A stretch of DNA of 64,000 nucleotides from Bacteroides sp. M10. Its GTDB lineage: Bacteria > Bacteroidota > Bacteroidia > Bacteroidales > Bacteroidaceae. This document shows, piece after piece, positions 37,760 to 47,203 of the stretch. The translations under genes were made by a program, and so were the position numbers. Numbering within the stretch: the first letter of the stretch is position 1; the number at the start of each line of letters is the position of its first letter. The stretch is from positions 3,740,501 through 3,804,500 of the forward strand of contig NZ_CP060488.1 in the NCBI RefSeq assembly GCF_014334015.1. The letters are read 5' to 3'. The notes under the pieces were generated by a model. That model worked only from the letters and a program-made list of their open reading frames with translations, was not told where the DNA came from and made no database searches.

Positions 37760-38176
37760 CTATTCTTCAAAATCGAAATCAAAGTCAAAATCATCCATAA
37801 ACTCTGGAGTTGTAAATTCTTCCAGTTCCCGGCGATCTTTCTTGGTCGGACGTCCGGTTCCACGTGCCCGGTCTACGAATCCGCTGATTTTGCTCATTTC
37901 AAGTAATTCATATTGATCGGGAGTCGTTACATTTTCCATCATTTCCGATACCAGTTTGGCTCCTACACGTTTCTCAATCGGTTGTAATACTTTGAATGAG
38001 TATGTGATAGGTGGTTTCTTCACTTGAATAACATCACCCGGTTTTATCATACGGGCAGCTTTGACCAGCGAACCGTTGATGGTAATACGTCCTTTTTTGC
38101 AGGCTTCTGCTGCAATCGTACGTGTCTTGAAGATGCGGACAGCCCACATCCATTTATCTATTCTTGCTTCAGCCAT
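37760..38176 (-). CDS. S4-domain RNA-binding protein (Hsp15-like)
   Basis: A 138-residue protein whose first 65 residues form an S4 RNA-binding domain (ARIDKWMWAVRIFKTRTIAAEACKKGRI...NGSLVK). This resembles Hsp15/HslR, which rescues stalled 50S subunits carrying peptidyl-tRNA. A basic middle and a strongly acidic tail (DDFDFDFDFEE) follow. The pth gene about 100 bases away on the same strand also deals with peptidyl-tRNA. Confidence 0.85.
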   Translation of the reverse strand: MAEARIDKWMWAVRIFKTRTIAAEACKKGRITINGSLVKAARMIKPGDVIQVKKPPITYSFKVLQPIEKRVGAKLVSEMMENVTTPDQYELLEMSKISGFVDRARGTGRPTKKDRRELEEFTTPEFMDDFDFDFDFEE

Positions 38177-38277
38177 TTTAGTTAGTTATTTAGTGATAAG
38201 TAATTAGTCGGTTAGTGGACGTTATCATTGATCGCTAACCGTTCATTGCTATCTTTATTTTTTATAGAACAGGTTCA

Positions 38278-38847
38278 TCATTTCTTGTTGAACTGGTTCA
38301 TTGTGATGTCGATACCGGCAAGACAGAAACTTTTGATAATTTCCCCTGCCATCTCCAGTCTTTCATCCATTGTCTTCCAGTCTTCATCAGTGAAGTGACC
38401 GAGTACGTAATCGATTTGTCCGCCACGTGGAAAATCACTCCCGATTCCAAAACGCAGACGGGCATAGTTTTGAGTACCCAGAGTGGCGGCAATATGCTTT
38501 AATCCGTTATGGCCTGCATCACTTCCTTTTCCTTTTAGGCGTAACGTTCCGAAAGGAAGAGCCAGATCGTCTACTACGATCAGCACATTTTCCAATGGAA
38601 TATTTTCTTTCTGCATCCAATAACGAACGGCCAATCCACTCAGGTTCATAAAAGTCGATGGCTTGAGCAGGATCAACTGACGTCCTTTGATGGAAAAGCT
38701 GGTGGTGAATCCATAGCGTCCATCCATAAAAGGAGGAGCATTGTTAATTCTGGCCAATGCTTCTACTGTCATGAATCCGATATTATGTCGGGTTTCATGA
38801 TACTCGGGACCAATGTTTCCCAGTCCGACAACTAAATATTTTATCAT
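38278..38847 (-). CDS. pth: Peptidyl-tRNA hydrolase
   Basis: A 189-residue enzyme that frees tRNA from drop-off peptidyl-tRNA. The start at 38847 gives [25 protein letters not shown] has the catalytic histidine, and [22 protein letters not shown] and GHNGLKHI are all conserved. A longer frame to 38937 adds 30 residues unlike the family. It lies downstream of the L25 gene in the same direction. Confidence 0.95.
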   Translation of the reverse strand: MIKYLVVGLGNIGPEYHETRHNIGFMTVEALARINNAPPFMDGRYGFTTSFSIKGRQLILLKPSTFMNLSGLAVRYWMQKENIPLENVLIVVDDLALPFGTLRLKGKGSDAGHNGLKHIAATLGTQNYARLRFGIGSDFPRGGQIDYVLGHFTDEDWKTMDERLEMAGEIIKSFCLAGIDITMNQFNKK

Positions 38848-38884
38848 CGTTTTTCCGTAAAACAGTTCATTAATATAGAAAGAG

Positions 38885-38949
38885 AAACGCAGATTAATAC
38901 AAATTAATGCAGACTGAACATCTGCTTTAATCTGCATTAATCTGCGTTT
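38885..38949. repeat. Tandem and inverted GCAGATTAA repeats between L25 and pth
   Basis: AAACGCAGATTAAT (38885-38898) is the exact reverse complement of 38936-38949. In between, TCTGCnTTAA occurs three times in tandem and GCAGA once inverted. It may end the L25 transcript partially or process it. Confidence 0.55.
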
Positions 38950-38980
38950 GAAGTATATCTCTTTACAGGGATAATCTCAA

Positions 38981-39571
38981 TTACTTGCCAGCGGCTGCTG
39001 CTGCACCTCTTGCTGCACGAGTCAACTTAACAGCACATACAACGGCTTCTTTAGCACTAATCAGTTCAAGACCTTCGAAGCTCAATTCGCCAACTTTAAC
39101 AGTCTTACCCAATCCCAGGTGAGAAACGTTAACGATCAGTTTCTCAGGAATTACATTGTACAAAGCTTTCACTTTAATCTTACGCATCTGCAGTGCAAGT
39201 TTACCACCGGCTTTCACACCTTCTGCAAGACCTTCCAACTGTACAGGTACTTCCATTACGATAGGTTTAGCTTCGTCAATCTGATAGAAGTCAACGTGCA
39301 GGATAGTATCTTTTACCGGGTGGAACTGAATATCTTTCAGGATAGCGTTTACTTTTTTGCCATCGATAACCAGGTCTACAACGTAAATGTGCGGAGTATA
39401 AACCAAGTTACGAAGTCCTTCGTTAGTCACTGTGAAGTGAACTACTTCATTACCTCCGTAAAGTACACAAGGTACACCACCGTCTTTACGAATTTCTTTC
39501 AAAGCTCTAGCTTGTTCAGAAGAGCGTTCTGCAATTGTTCTTGCAGTTCCTTTTACTTCAATTGATTTCAT
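38981..39571 (-). CDS. rplY: 50S ribosomal protein L25/general stress protein Ctc
   Basis: A 196-residue long-form L25. The N-terminal 5S-rRNA-binding domain (about 1-95: GTARTIAERSSEQARALKEIR, VPCVLYGGNE) is followed by the beta-rich CTC domain (about 100-180) and a short Ala-rich tail. The promoter matches the Bacteroides consensus exactly. Confidence 0.93.
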   Translation of the reverse strand: MKSIEVKGTARTIAERSSEQARALKEIRKDGGVPCVLYGGNEVVHFTVTNEGLRNLVYTPHIYVVDLVIDGKKVNAILKDIQFHPVKDTILHVDFYQIDEAKPIVMEVPVQLEGLAEGVKAGGKLALQMRKIKVKALYNVIPEKLIVNVSHLGLGKTVKVGELSFEGLELISAKEAVVCAVKLTRAARGAAAAAGK

Positions 39572-39666
39572 TTCTTTAAAAATTTGTGTTACTCTAAATT
39601 AAGTTAGTTTGCTTAATTCACCATCACACGATGTGGATTATCACACGATGTTGCAAAAAAGCGGTG

Positions 39667-39697
39667 CAAAAGTACGTCTTTCTTTTGAAATATCAAA
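39667..39697 (-). promoter_or_regulatory. Consensus Bacteroides promoter for the L25 gene
   Basis: On the minus strand TTTG (39694-39697) is followed by exactly 19 bases and then TACTTTTG (39667-39674). This is the best match to TTTG-N19-TAnnTTTG that I found in the window. Confidence 0.8.
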
Positions 39698-39708
39698 GAG
39701 TTACTTTC

Positions 39709-40110
39709 TTAAAAGTCAATATCGATCTTAATTTCGTTCTCTAACTTGTTTGCCCGGGCTTCTTCGATTGCTTTCTGTTCACTTTCTTCATCTGCTTCGG
39801 TGTTCAGGCGGGCGATGTATTCGTTCGCATCACTGCACTCAATGAAGTTGACTGCTTCTTCGAGTCCTGCCATAAACTTCTGAAAGTCCTCCCTATATAG
39901 GAAGATTTTGTGTTTTTCGAAACTAACCTGAGAATCGTCACCTTCTCCCGTTATCACTTTCTTACTCTCTGTAATAGCCAGGAACATTTCATCTTTACGA
40001 TTCTTCTTTACGTCAAGGTAATAGATGCGTTTACCTGCTTTAATGGACTTGGAGAATACAATCTCCTTATCATTCATGTCTGCGCTCATTTTCTTTTTTA
40101 AATCTTCCAT
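39709..40110 (-). CDS. PUR-family nucleic-acid-binding protein (DUF3276)
   Basis: A 133-residue protein with the PUR-alpha fold of DUF3276 (residues about 15-90: IVFSKSIKAGKRIYYLDVKKNRK...FLAITESKK...KIFLYREDFQKFM), which binds single-stranded DNA or RNA. The C-terminus is an acidic helix. I prefer the ATG at 40110 (MEDLKKKMSAD); one at 40140 would add ten residues. The cellular role in Bacteroidota is not established. Confidence 0.85.
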   Translation of the reverse strand: MEDLKKKMSADMNDKEIVFSKSIKAGKRIYYLDVKKNRKDEMFLAITESKKVITGEGDDSQVSFEKHKIFLYREDFQKFMAGLEEAVNFIECSDANEYIARLNTEADEESEQKAIEEARANKLENEIKIDIDF

Positions 40111-40239
40111 ATCTTTCGGTCCGTTTATAATCGGCCTCAAAATTGGATATTTTTTTTAAACTGTCAAAAGAAAAAGCGTAGAGAATCAAATACTGCATTA
40201 AAAAATGTGATTTATTAGTGGAAACTCATTAAAAATATC

Positions 40240-40247
40240 TACTTTTG
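40240..40247 (+). promoter_or_regulatory. Promoter -7 box for the nusB operon
   Basis: TACTTTTG matches TAnnTTTG, 32 bases before the ATG. Confidence 0.7.
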
Positions 40248-40278
40248 CAGTTCGATAACAACAGTATTAATTTGAATT

Positions 40279-41205
40279 ATGATCAACAGAGTTCTTATTC
40301 GTCTTAAGATTATACAGATAGTATATGCCTATTATCAAAATGGCAGCAAAAATCTAGACTCAGCGGAGAAAGAGTTATTCTTTAGTCTTTCAAAGGCGTA
40401 TGACCTTTATAATTATTTGCTAATGCTGATGATAGCATTGACAGAGTATGCACAAAAACGTATTGATGCGGCAAAAGCTAAATTGGCACCTACGAAAGAA
40501 GAGTTGTACCCCAACAAGAAATTCGTGGATAACAAATTTATTGCTCAATTGGAAGTCAATAAGCAATTGGTAGAGTTTATAGCCAATCAAAAAAGAACCT
40601 GGGCAAACGACCAGGACTTCATCAAGGAACTTTATGAGAAAATTGTAGAAACCGATATCTATAAAGATTATATGGCTTCTGACGACCACTCATACGAGGC
40701 CGATCGTGAATTATGGAGAAAACTCTATAAAACATACATCTTTAATAATGATTCTCTCGATCAGGTATTGGAAGATCAGAGTCTGTATTGGAATGATGAC
40801 AAAGAAATTGTAGATACATTCGTCCTGAAAACGATCAAACGTTTTGATGAAAAGAAGGGTGCCAACCAGGAACTGCTTCCGGAATTTAAGGATGACGAAG
40901 ATCAAGAGTTTGCACGTCGTCTGTTCCGTCGTACTATTTTGAATTCCGACTATTACCGTCATTTGGTTAGTGAGAATACAAAAAACTGGGATCTGGACCG
41001 TATTGCATTTATGGACGTTATCATTATGCAGACTGCATTAGCAGAAATTCTTAGTTTCCCGAACATTCCGGTCAGTGTTTCGTTAAATGAATATGTAGAG
41101 ATAGCGAAGTTGTATAGCACAGCTAAAAGCGGTAGCTTTATCAACGGTACGCTGGATGGAATAGTTAATCAATTAAAAAAAGAAGGTAAGTTGACTAAAA
41201 ACTGA
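40279..41205 (+). CDS. nusB: Transcription antitermination factor NusB, long form
   Basis: A 308-residue protein, about twice the usual NusB length. The C-terminal part (about 200-305: FARRLFRRTILNSDYY, DRIAFMDVIIMQTALAEIL, SLNEYVEIAKLYS) is the NusB RNA-binding helical domain, which binds boxA with NusE. The N-terminal helical extension is seen in other Bacteroidota homologues. It heads an operon with yajC, ybbR, coaE and DUF5606. Confidence 0.9.
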   Translation: MINRVLIRLKIIQIVYAYYQNGSKNLDSAEKELFFSLSKAYDLYNYLLMLMIALTEYAQKRIDAAKAKLAPTKEELYPNKKFVDNKFIAQLEVNKQLVEFIANQKRTWANDQDFIKELYEKIVETDIYKDYMASDDHSYEADRELWRKLYKTYIFNNDSLDQVLEDQSLYWNDDKEIVDTFVLKTIKRFDEKKGANQELLPEFKDDEDQEFARRLFRRTILNSDYYRHLVSENTKNWDLDRIAFMDVIIMQTALAEILSFPNIPVSVSLNEYVEIAKLYSTAKSGSFINGTLDGIVNQLKKEGKLTKN

Positions 41206-41244
41206 TACCTTTGTCCATATAGTAGAAACTAAAACAGATTATTT

Positions 41245-41568
41245 ATGAACGTATTGACTGTATTATTGCAAGCTCCTGCCGGTGCTGCCGGAGGTGGAAG
41301 TATGATGTGGATCATGCTGATAGCTATGTTTGTTATCATGTATTTCTTTATGATCCGTCCTCAGAATAAGAAGCAAAAAGAAATAGCAAATTTCCGTAAA
41401 TCTCTTCAGGTAAATCAGAATGTGATTACTGCAGGTGGTATCCACGGAACAATCAAGGAAATTACTGACGATTACATAGTACTTGAGATTGCTTCTAATG
41501 TAAAGATTAAAATAGACAAGAATTCTATTTTCGCTGATGCTTCAGCTGCTAGCAATCAATCTAAATAA
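41245..41568 (+). CDS. yajC: Preprotein translocase subunit YajC
   Basis: A 107-residue single-span membrane protein of the SecDF-YajC complex. A hydrophobic segment at about 20-38 ends in the hallmark YFFMIRPQNKKQKE, followed by the small cytoplasmic domain (VITAGGIHGTIKEI, IKIDKNSIF). Confidence 0.95.
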   Translation: MNVLTVLLQAPAGAAGGGSMMWIMLIAMFVIMYFFMIRPQNKKQKEIANFRKSLQVNQNVITAGGIHGTIKEITDDYIVLEIASNVKIKIDKNSIFADASAASNQSK

Positions 41569-41588
41569 TAGTTGATAAATAAGTGCCT

Positions 41589-42602
41589 ATGTTTGATCGT
41601 AGGAAAATAGAATATACATATTTAAAACTATCAAAGAAAATTAAGGATTTTCTGCTCAGTGATAAGAGCAGAGAGTTCTTAATTTTTTTATTTTTCTTCT
41701 TGATAGCCGGTGGATTTTGGCTGCTTCAGACTTTGAATAGTGACTATGAAGCGGAGTTTTCCATTCCGGTACGAATGAAAGATGTTCCCAATAATGTAGT
41801 GTTGACTTCGGAACCACCTTCTGAACTTCGCGTCAGAGTGAAAGATAAAGGTACGGTGCTTCTCAATTATATGCTGGGGAAAAGTTTTTTTCCGGTAAAT
41901 ATAGGTTTTCTTGATTATAAAGGAAAAGATAATCATGTGAAGATTTACGCATCTGATTTTGAGAAAAAGATATTGAGCCAATTGAATGTGTCCTCCAAAA
42001 TTCTTTCAATCAAGCCGGATACATTAGAGTATATCTATTCTGAAGGAAAGTCTAAGTTGGTACCTGTCCGCTTTCAGGGAAAAGTGACAGCCGGACTTCA
42101 ATATTATGTATCAGATACGATTTGTAATCCGGACTCTGTATTAGTTTATGCTCCGGAAGGAATTCTGGATACTATTACCACCGCATATACTCAAAAGATA
42201 AACCTGGAGAATATTTCAGATACAACCCGGCGACGAATTCCGCTGAATTCTGAAAGAGGAGTGAAGTTTGTTCCGGCTTCGGTAGAAATGACCTTTCCGG
42301 TAGATATTTATACGGAGAAAACAGTAGAGGTGCCATTGCACGGAGTTAATTTCCCGGCCGATAAGGCATTACGTACCTTCCCTTCCAAAGTTCAGATTAC
42401 TTTCCAGGTGGGGTTGAAGCGGTTCCGCAGCATAAAAGCAAGCGATTTTATCATCAATATTTCTTACGAAGAGTTGTTGAAGCTCGGTTCTGATAAATAT
42501 ACGGTTAAATTGAAGTCGTTTCCGAGCGGAATCAATCAAATTCGTATTGTTCCTGAGCAAGTAGACTTCTTGATAGAACAAATTACTTCTAATGTCGATT
42601 AA
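41589..42602 (+). CDS. YbbR-domain membrane protein
   Basis: A 337-residue protein with one N-terminal membrane helix (about 30-50) and an extracytoplasmic beta-rich part containing YbbR-like repeats ([49 protein letters not shown]). In Firmicutes the YbbR protein CdaR controls the diadenylate cyclase encoded beside it. No cyclase gene is adjacent here, so that link is not shown. ATG 41589 is preferred to a GTG two codons upstream. The end overlaps coaE by 11 bases. Confidence 0.85.
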   Translation: MFDRRKIEYTYLKLSKKIKDFLLSDKSREFLIFLFFFLIAGGFWLLQTLNSDYEAEFSIPVRMKDVPNNVVLTSEPPSELRVRVKDKGTVLLNYMLGKSFFPVNIGFLDYKGKDNHVKIYASDFEKKILSQLNVSSKILSIKPDTLEYIYSEGKSKLVPVRFQGKVTAGLQYYVSDTICNPDSVLVYAPEGILDTITTAYTQKINLENISDTTRRRIPLNSERGVKFVPASVEMTFPVDIYTEKTVEVPLHGVNFPADKALRTFPSKVQITFQVGLKRFRSIKASDFIINISYEELLKLGSDKYTVKLKSFPSGINQIRIVPEQVDFLIEQITSNVD

Positions 42603-43209
42603 GATTGGTATAACCGGTGGTATTGGTAGCGGGAAAAGTGTGGTTTCCAGGTTATTTGGAATAATGGGAATTCCTGTTTATATTTCAGATATAGAAGCAA
42701 AGCGTATCACGCAGACAGATCCGGTGATTTGTCAGGAACTTTGTGCGCTGGTCGGTCAGGATGTATTTCAAAATGGTGTGTTGAATCGTTCTTTGCTGGC
42801 ATCCTATATGTTCGGTCATCCGAATCGTGTGCAGAAAGTGAATGAAATTATTCATCCACAGGTGAAAGAAGATTTTCGTCGGTGGGCTGCCCGGTTTGGG
42901 GGTGAACAATTGGTAGGTATGGAGTCTGCCATACTTGTGGAAGCCGGTTTCAGGAGTGAAGTTGACTTTCTGGTTATGGTGTATGCGCCACTGGAAGTGA
43001 GAGTGGACCGCGCCATAAAGCGAGATTGTTCATCGAGAGAACTGGTGATGAAGCGTATTGAAGCACAAATGAGTGATGAAGTTAAGAGAAGTCATGCTGA
43101 TTTCGTGATAGTCAATGATGATGAAACACCGTTAATTCCGCAGGTTTTGGAGCTTATTTCTTTGCTATCTAAAAATAATCATTACCTTTGCTCCGCAAAA
43201 AATAATTAA
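42592..43209 (+). CDS. coaE: Dephospho-CoA kinase
   Basis: A 205-residue kinase catalysing the last step of coenzyme A synthesis. The P-loop GGIGSGKS is at residue 9. The CoaE core follows ([58 protein letters not shown]). The gene overlaps the YbbR gene. Its own last codons contain the promoter for the next gene. Confidence 0.94.
   Translation: MSIKIGITGGIGSGKSVVSRLFGIMGIPVYISDIEAKRITQTDPVICQELCALVGQDVFQNGVLNRSLLASYMFGHPNRVQKVNEIIHPQVKEDFRRWAARFGGEQLVGMESAILVEAGFRSEVDFLVMVYAPLEVRVDRAIKRDCSSRELVMKRIEAQMSDEVKRSHADFVIVNDDETPLIPQVLELISLLSKNNHYLCSAKNN
43183..43190 (+). promoter_or_regulatory. Internal promoter for the DUF5606 gene
   Basis: TACCTTTG matches TAnnTTTG inside the end of coaE, with TTTG at 43161-43164 upstream (18-base spacing). 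Confidence 0.65.
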
Positions 43210-43229
43210 TAAATAAAAGGATATATACT

Positions 43230-43658
43230 ATGTTGAAGACTATCTTGTCTATCTCAGGTAAACCGGGATTATACAAACTTATTTCGCAAGGAAAAAATAT
43301 GTTGATTGTTGAATCAGTCAATGCTGAGAAGAAACGTTTCCCCGCTTACGGTAATGAAAAAATTATTTCTTTGGCCGATATAGCAATGTACACAGACGAT
43401 GCAGAAGTTCCTTTGTATGATGTGCTGGAAGCTATAAAAGAGAAAGAAAAATCAGCGCAGGCTTCTATCGACCCGAAAAAAGCTACTCCTGAACAATTGC
43501 GTCAATACTTGGCTGAAGTATTACCTAACTTTGATCGTGAACGCGTATATGTAGCCGATATCAAAAAATTGGTAGCTTGGTATAACATCTTGATTTCTAA
43601 TGGAATCACAGAGTTCAAACCGGAAGGCGAAGTTAAGGAAGAAGCAGTTGCAGAATAA
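43230..43658 (+). CDS. DUF5606 family protein
   Basis: A 142-residue cytoplasmic protein. The N-terminus resembles a small SH3-like barrel (LSISGKPGLYKLISQGKNMLIVE), and residues about 80-130 form a helical part (TPEQLRQYLAEVLPNFDRERVY...KKLVAWYNIL). It matches the Bacteroidota family DUF5606; function unknown. It has its own promoter and a strong terminator, which suggests substantial independent expression. Confidence 0.82.
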   Translation: MLKTILSISGKPGLYKLISQGKNMLIVESVNAEKKRFPAYGNEKIISLADIAMYTDDAEVPLYDVLEAIKEKEKSAQASIDPKKATPEQLRQYLAEVLPNFDRERVYVADIKKLVAWYNILISNGITEFKPEGEVKEEAVAE

Positions 43659-43688
43659 TCTGTACCGTTTATTTAATTAAAAATAGAG

Positions 43689-43724
43689 AACATGATAATC
43701 ATTTAAAATGGTTATCATGTTTTT
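43689..43724 (+). terminator. Terminator of the nusB-DUF5606 operon
   Basis: AACATGATAATCAT (43689-43702) pairs with ATGGTTATCATGTT (43708-43721) with one G-T pair, followed by T-residues. Confidence 0.85.
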
Positions 43725-43830
43725 TCGTATAAACACTTGTATGTTCAGGAAAAAATTAGTATTATTTGGGTAATCTTTTACTAAAATAAATATCTTCTAC
43801 TTATATTGTAAATAATGATGCTTTTTTATG

Positions 43831-43838
43831 TATCTTTG
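43831..43838 (+). promoter_or_regulatory. Promoter -7 box for the leader and small gene
   Basis: TATCTTTG matches TAnnTTTG. The predicted transcription start near 43846 leaves about 230 untranslated bases before the ATG at 44077. Confidence 0.6.
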
Positions 43839-43843
43839 TCGCT

Positions 43844-44076
43844 GTTCACTATTCTTGGGAATAGCAGTAGTGAACGGTGAATAACAATAGAGAACAAAAG
43901 CGTTATAAAGATATTATTCAAGACTTGAGACCTGGACAATATTGAACTACTTGAGAATGATGTTTAAACGCTCGTGTTCTGCCATGTATGTAAATATGTG
44001 GTATTGAACATTAGTTGTTTTGCATGATTTAGCTGGTAGATGTCTAAAGCGTCAAGGGGGATATTTGATGTAGGGT
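43844..44076 (+). other. Long structured 5' leader or small RNA
   Basis: Together with the terminator and promoter upstream, this fills a 418-base gap without a gene. GTTCACT (43844-43850) pairs with AGTGAAC (43869-43875) at the predicted 5' end. GAACAaaAGCG (43892-43902) pairs with CGCTcgTGTTC (43969-43979) around a long loop. No riboswitch class is recognised. Confidence 0.4.
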
Positions 44077-44325
44077 ATGGAGACAATAACAAATAAAGAA
44101 GTAAACGTCCGTTTGGACAATGAAAAAGGGACATTATGCCTGACAGGTTTGTTGGCAGGTACAATGGTATTCCTTTACGATTCACAGGGAGAATTAAAAG
44201 GCAAACATAAATTTGCTTTGCCTTCATTGACTATGGAAATCCCTCAACAGGGTACCTATGTTTTGGTAATGAGCCATCCGAACTGCCAACCGGAAGTCCG
44301 GAGATTTACATATTCAGGGATATAA
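44077..44325 (+). CDS. Small beta-rich protein of unknown function
   Basis: An 82-residue protein without a signal peptide. The sequence suggests a small immunoglobulin-like or sorting-domain-like beta sandwich (GTLCLTGLLAGTMVFLYDSQGEL, GTYVLVMSHPN). Similar folds occur as C-terminal domains of exported proteins, but here it stands alone. The long leader and a strong following terminator support a real gene. Family not recognised. Confidence 0.55.
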   Translation: METITNKEVNVRLDNEKGTLCLTGLLAGTMVFLYDSQGELKGKHKFALPSLTMEIPQQGTYVLVMSHPNCQPEVRRFTYSGI

Positions 44326-44327
44326 AT

Positions 44328-44363
44328 AATGCCGGTATGCTTCTTATTAAGCATACCGGCATT
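44328..44363. terminator. Convergent terminator between the small gene and clpB
   Basis: AATGCCGGTATGCTT (44328-44342) pairs perfectly over 15 bp with 44349-44363 around a six-base loop. Confidence 0.85.
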
Positions 44364-44381
44364 CTATTTAAATGGAAACTC

Positions 44382-46970
44382 TTAATTTCTGAATACCAAT
44401 CCGTCTCCACCAGCGTCAACGGTAATTGCTTTGCTACGGTCGACTTCCTGGGAAAGTAACTTTTTGGATAGATCGTTCAACAGATAACGCTGAATAGCCC
44501 TCTTTACCGGACGAGCTCCAAATTCAGGATCATATCCCACTTGAGATAAGAAGTCCAATGCTCCTTCCGTCAGTTTTAGTTCCACTCCGTTTTCGGCAAG
44601 CATTTTCTGAATTCCCTTGATTTGTAAGAGTACGATCTGCTTGATTTCCTTTTCATTCAATGGTAAGAACATGATCGTTTCATCAATACGGTTCAGGAAT
44701 TCCGGGCGAATCGTCTTTTTCAACATATTCATGACTTCCTTCTTCGTTTCTTCGATTACTTCTTCCTTATTGGAACCATGCAACTTCTCCATCTGACTTT
44801 GTATATAAGAACTGCCCATATTTGAAGTCATGATGATAATGGTATTTTTGAAGTTGACCACCCTTCCTTTATTGTCAGTCAGTCGTCCGTCATCCAATAC
44901 CTGCAACAGAATATTGAAGACATCCGGATGAGCCTTTTCTATTTCGTCAAACAAAACAACAGAGTAAGGTTTCCGCCGTATAGCTTCTGTCAACTGACCG
45001 CCCTCATCGTATCCAACATATCCCGGAGGCGCTCCGACCAGACGGGAGACACTATGCTTTTCCTGATACTCACTCATGTCGATACGAGTCATCATCGTTT
45101 CGTCATCAAACAGGAACTCTGCCAATGCCTTTGCTAATTCGGTCTTACCTACGCCGGTGGTTCCCAGGAAGATAAATGACCCGATCGGACGTTTCGGATC
45201 TTGTAATCCGGCACGACTACGGCGCACAGCATCTGCCACCGCTTCAATTGCTTCGTCCTGACCAATTACACGTTGATGAAGTTCTTCTTCCAAGTGCAAC
45301 AGTTTATCTTTTTCACTTTGCAGCATCTTGCTGACAGGAATACCAGTCCAGCGGGAAACAACATCCGCAATATCTTCAGCGTCTACCTCCTCCTTAATCA
45401 TGGCTTTATCGCCTTGCATATCACGCAGTTGTTTTTGAGTATCTTCTATTTCTTTATCCAAAGCCTGAAGTTTGCCATAACGGATTTCGGCTACTTTACC
45501 ATAATCGCCTTCACGTTCGGCTTTTTCTGCTTCAAATTTAAGATTCTCTATCTCAACCTTGTTCTGCTGGATTTTATCCATCAGCGTTTTCTCACTTTGC
45601 CATTTAGCTTTAAAGGACTTTTCCTGTTCTTTGAGCTCGGCCAGTTCCTTACCGATAATTTCCAGTTTCGGTTTATCGTTTTCACGTTTGATAGCTTCAC
45701 GCTCAATTTCCAACTGCTTGATTTTACGGGAAATTTCATCCAGTTCTTCAGGAACGGAATCTACTTCCATACGCAGTTTGGCTGCGGCTTCATCCATTAG
45801 ATCAATGGCTTTATCCGGCAGGAAACGGTCGGTGATGTAACGGCTACTCAATTCGACGGCTGCAATGATGGCATCATCTTTGATACGTACGTGATGATGG
45901 TTCTCGTAACGTTCTTTCAATCCACGAAGGATGGAAATGGTACTCAAGTTATCCGGTTCGTCCACTTGCACGATTTGGAAACGACGCTCCAATGCTTTAT
46001 CCTTTTCGAAGTATTTTTGATACTCGTCGAGGGTTGTTGCTCCGATGGAACGTAGTTCTCCACGAGCTAAGGCGGGCTTTAGAATGTTGGCGGCATCCAT
46101 GGCACCTTCACCTTTTCCGGCACCTACCAGCGTGTGAATCTCATCAATGAACAGAATAATATCACCTTCTGATTTCTTCACTTCATTGACAACCGATTTC
46201 AGTCGTTCTTCAAATTCACCTTTGTACTTTGCGCCGGCAACCAGTGCTCCCATATCCAGTGAATAAACTTGTTTGTTCTTCAGGTTTTCGGGCACGTCTC
46301 CGCGAAGGATACGATGTGCCAAACCTTCTACGATAGCCGTTTTACCGGTACCCGGTTCACCAATCAGAATCGGGTTGTTCTTTGTACGGCGGCTCAATAT
46401 CTGTAATACCCGGCGGATTTCTTCATCACGTCCGATTACGGGATCCAGTTTTCCGCTACGGGCAGCTTCGTTCAGGTTGATAGCATACTTTTCCAATGAT
46501 TGATAAGTATCTTCACTGGATTGTGATGTAACCTTTTCTCCTTTTCTCAATTCGCTGATAGCGTTGCGCAATTCTTTTTCCGTCATACCGGCATCTTTCA
46601 AGATCGTGGAGACGGTACTCTTAACAGTCAGCAATGCCAGTATGATAGGCTCTAATGAAACAAACTCGTCGCCCATTTCTTTAGAATACTGTGTTGCTTT
46701 CTGCAAAACTTCGTTGGATTCACGACTTAGATACGGTTCTCCGCCGGATACTTTCGGCAGGGAGTCGATTTGCTTGTCGACCACGAGAGCTACTTGCTGT
46801 CCATTCATACCAAGTTTTTGGAAGATGAAATTAGTGACGTTTTCGCCTACTTTCATTACTCCCTGCATGATGTGGACAGGTTCAATGGCTTGTTGTCCCC
46901 GGCTTTGTACCAGGTTTACGGCCTCCTGTACCGCTTCTTGAGATTTAATGGTAAAATTGTTAAAGTTCAT
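44382..46970 (-). CDS. clpB: ATP-dependent disaggregase ClpB
   Basis: An 862-residue Hsp100 chaperone that threads aggregated proteins with help from DnaK. The N-domain (1-about 145), the first AAA module ([20 protein letters not shown]), the coiled-coil middle domain that marks ClpB over ClpA/C (about 400-520) and the second AAA module ([26 protein letters not shown]) are all complete. A good ribosome-binding site (AGGAG) precedes the ATG. The gap to 47130 holds no clear -7 box. dnaK is 14 kb away. Confidence 0.97.
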   Translation of the reverse strand: MNFNNFTIKSQEAVQEAVNLVQSRGQQAIEPVHIMQGVMKVGENVTNFIFQKLGMNGQQVALVVDKQIDSLPKVSGGEPYLSRESNEVLQKATQYSKEMGDEFVSLEPIILALLTVKSTVSTILKDAGMTEKELRNAISELRKGEKVTSQSSEDTYQSLEKYAINLNEAARSGKLDPVIGRDEEIRRVLQILSRRTKNNPILIGEPGTGKTAIVEGLAHRILRGDVPENLKNKQVYSLDMGALVAGAKYKGEFEERLKSVVNEVKKSEGDIILFIDEIHTLVGAGKGEGAMDAANILKPALARGELRSIGATTLDEYQKYFEKDKALERRFQIVQVDEPDNLSTISILRGLKERYENHHHVRIKDDAIIAAVELSSRYITDRFLPDKAIDLMDEAAAKLRMEVDSVPEELDEISRKIKQLEIEREAIKRENDKPKLEIIGKELAELKEQEKSFKAKWQSEKTLMDKIQQNKVEIENLKFEAEKAEREGDYGKVAEIRYGKLQALDKEIEDTQKQLRDMQGDKAMIKEEVDAEDIADVVSRWTGIPVSKMLQSEKDKLLHLEEELHQRVIGQDEAIEAVADAVRRSRAGLQDPKRPIGSFIFLGTTGVGKTELAKALAEFLFDDETMMTRIDMSEYQEKHSVSRLVGAPPGYVGYDEGGQLTEAIRRKPYSVVLFDEIEKAHPDVFNILLQVLDDGRLTDNKGRVVNFKNTIIIMTSNMGSSYIQSQMEKLHGSNKEEVIEETKKEVMNMLKKTIRPEFLNRIDETIMFLPLNEKEIKQIVLLQIKGIQKMLAENGVELKLTEGALDFLSQVGYDPEFGARPVKRAIQRYLLNDLSKKLLSQEVDRSKAITVDAGGDGLVFRN

Positions 46971-47129
46971 ATCTTTGTTCTCCTTTCTTATTTCACGTTT
47001 TTAATAACACCTAAAGGGGCTCAAAAGATTTGCCAAGTATAAAAATATGACAAAATAGCATGAGTATTAAGGAGTTAAAAGACAAAATGACCTTTTTTAT
47101 CTAGATATGACTGACGAATTTACCATATA

Positions 47130-47194
47130 CTCCACAGAATAGGATGGGCTTCAGAATAAAATGGGTTTTCAATGAAGTCTACTATTCTGTGGAG
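47130..47194 (-). terminator. Extended hairpin behind the pRiA4b-type gene
   Basis: CTCCACAGAATAG (47130-47142) pairs perfectly with 47182-47194. Inside, GGCTTC pairs with GAAGTC. It lies 10 bases beyond the stop of the minus-strand gene. Confidence 0.65.
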
Positions 47195-47203
47195 AAACAA
47201 TTG

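Noticed and set aside
41583..41588. GTG start for the YbbR gene
   Set aside because: An ATG two codons later is the more usual start and leaves better spacing from yajC.
44077..44325. Type IX secretion sorting-domain fragment (pseudogene)
   Set aside because: The fold resemblance is weak, no upstream remnant is present, and the gene has its own promoter and terminator, so I kept it as a small intact gene.
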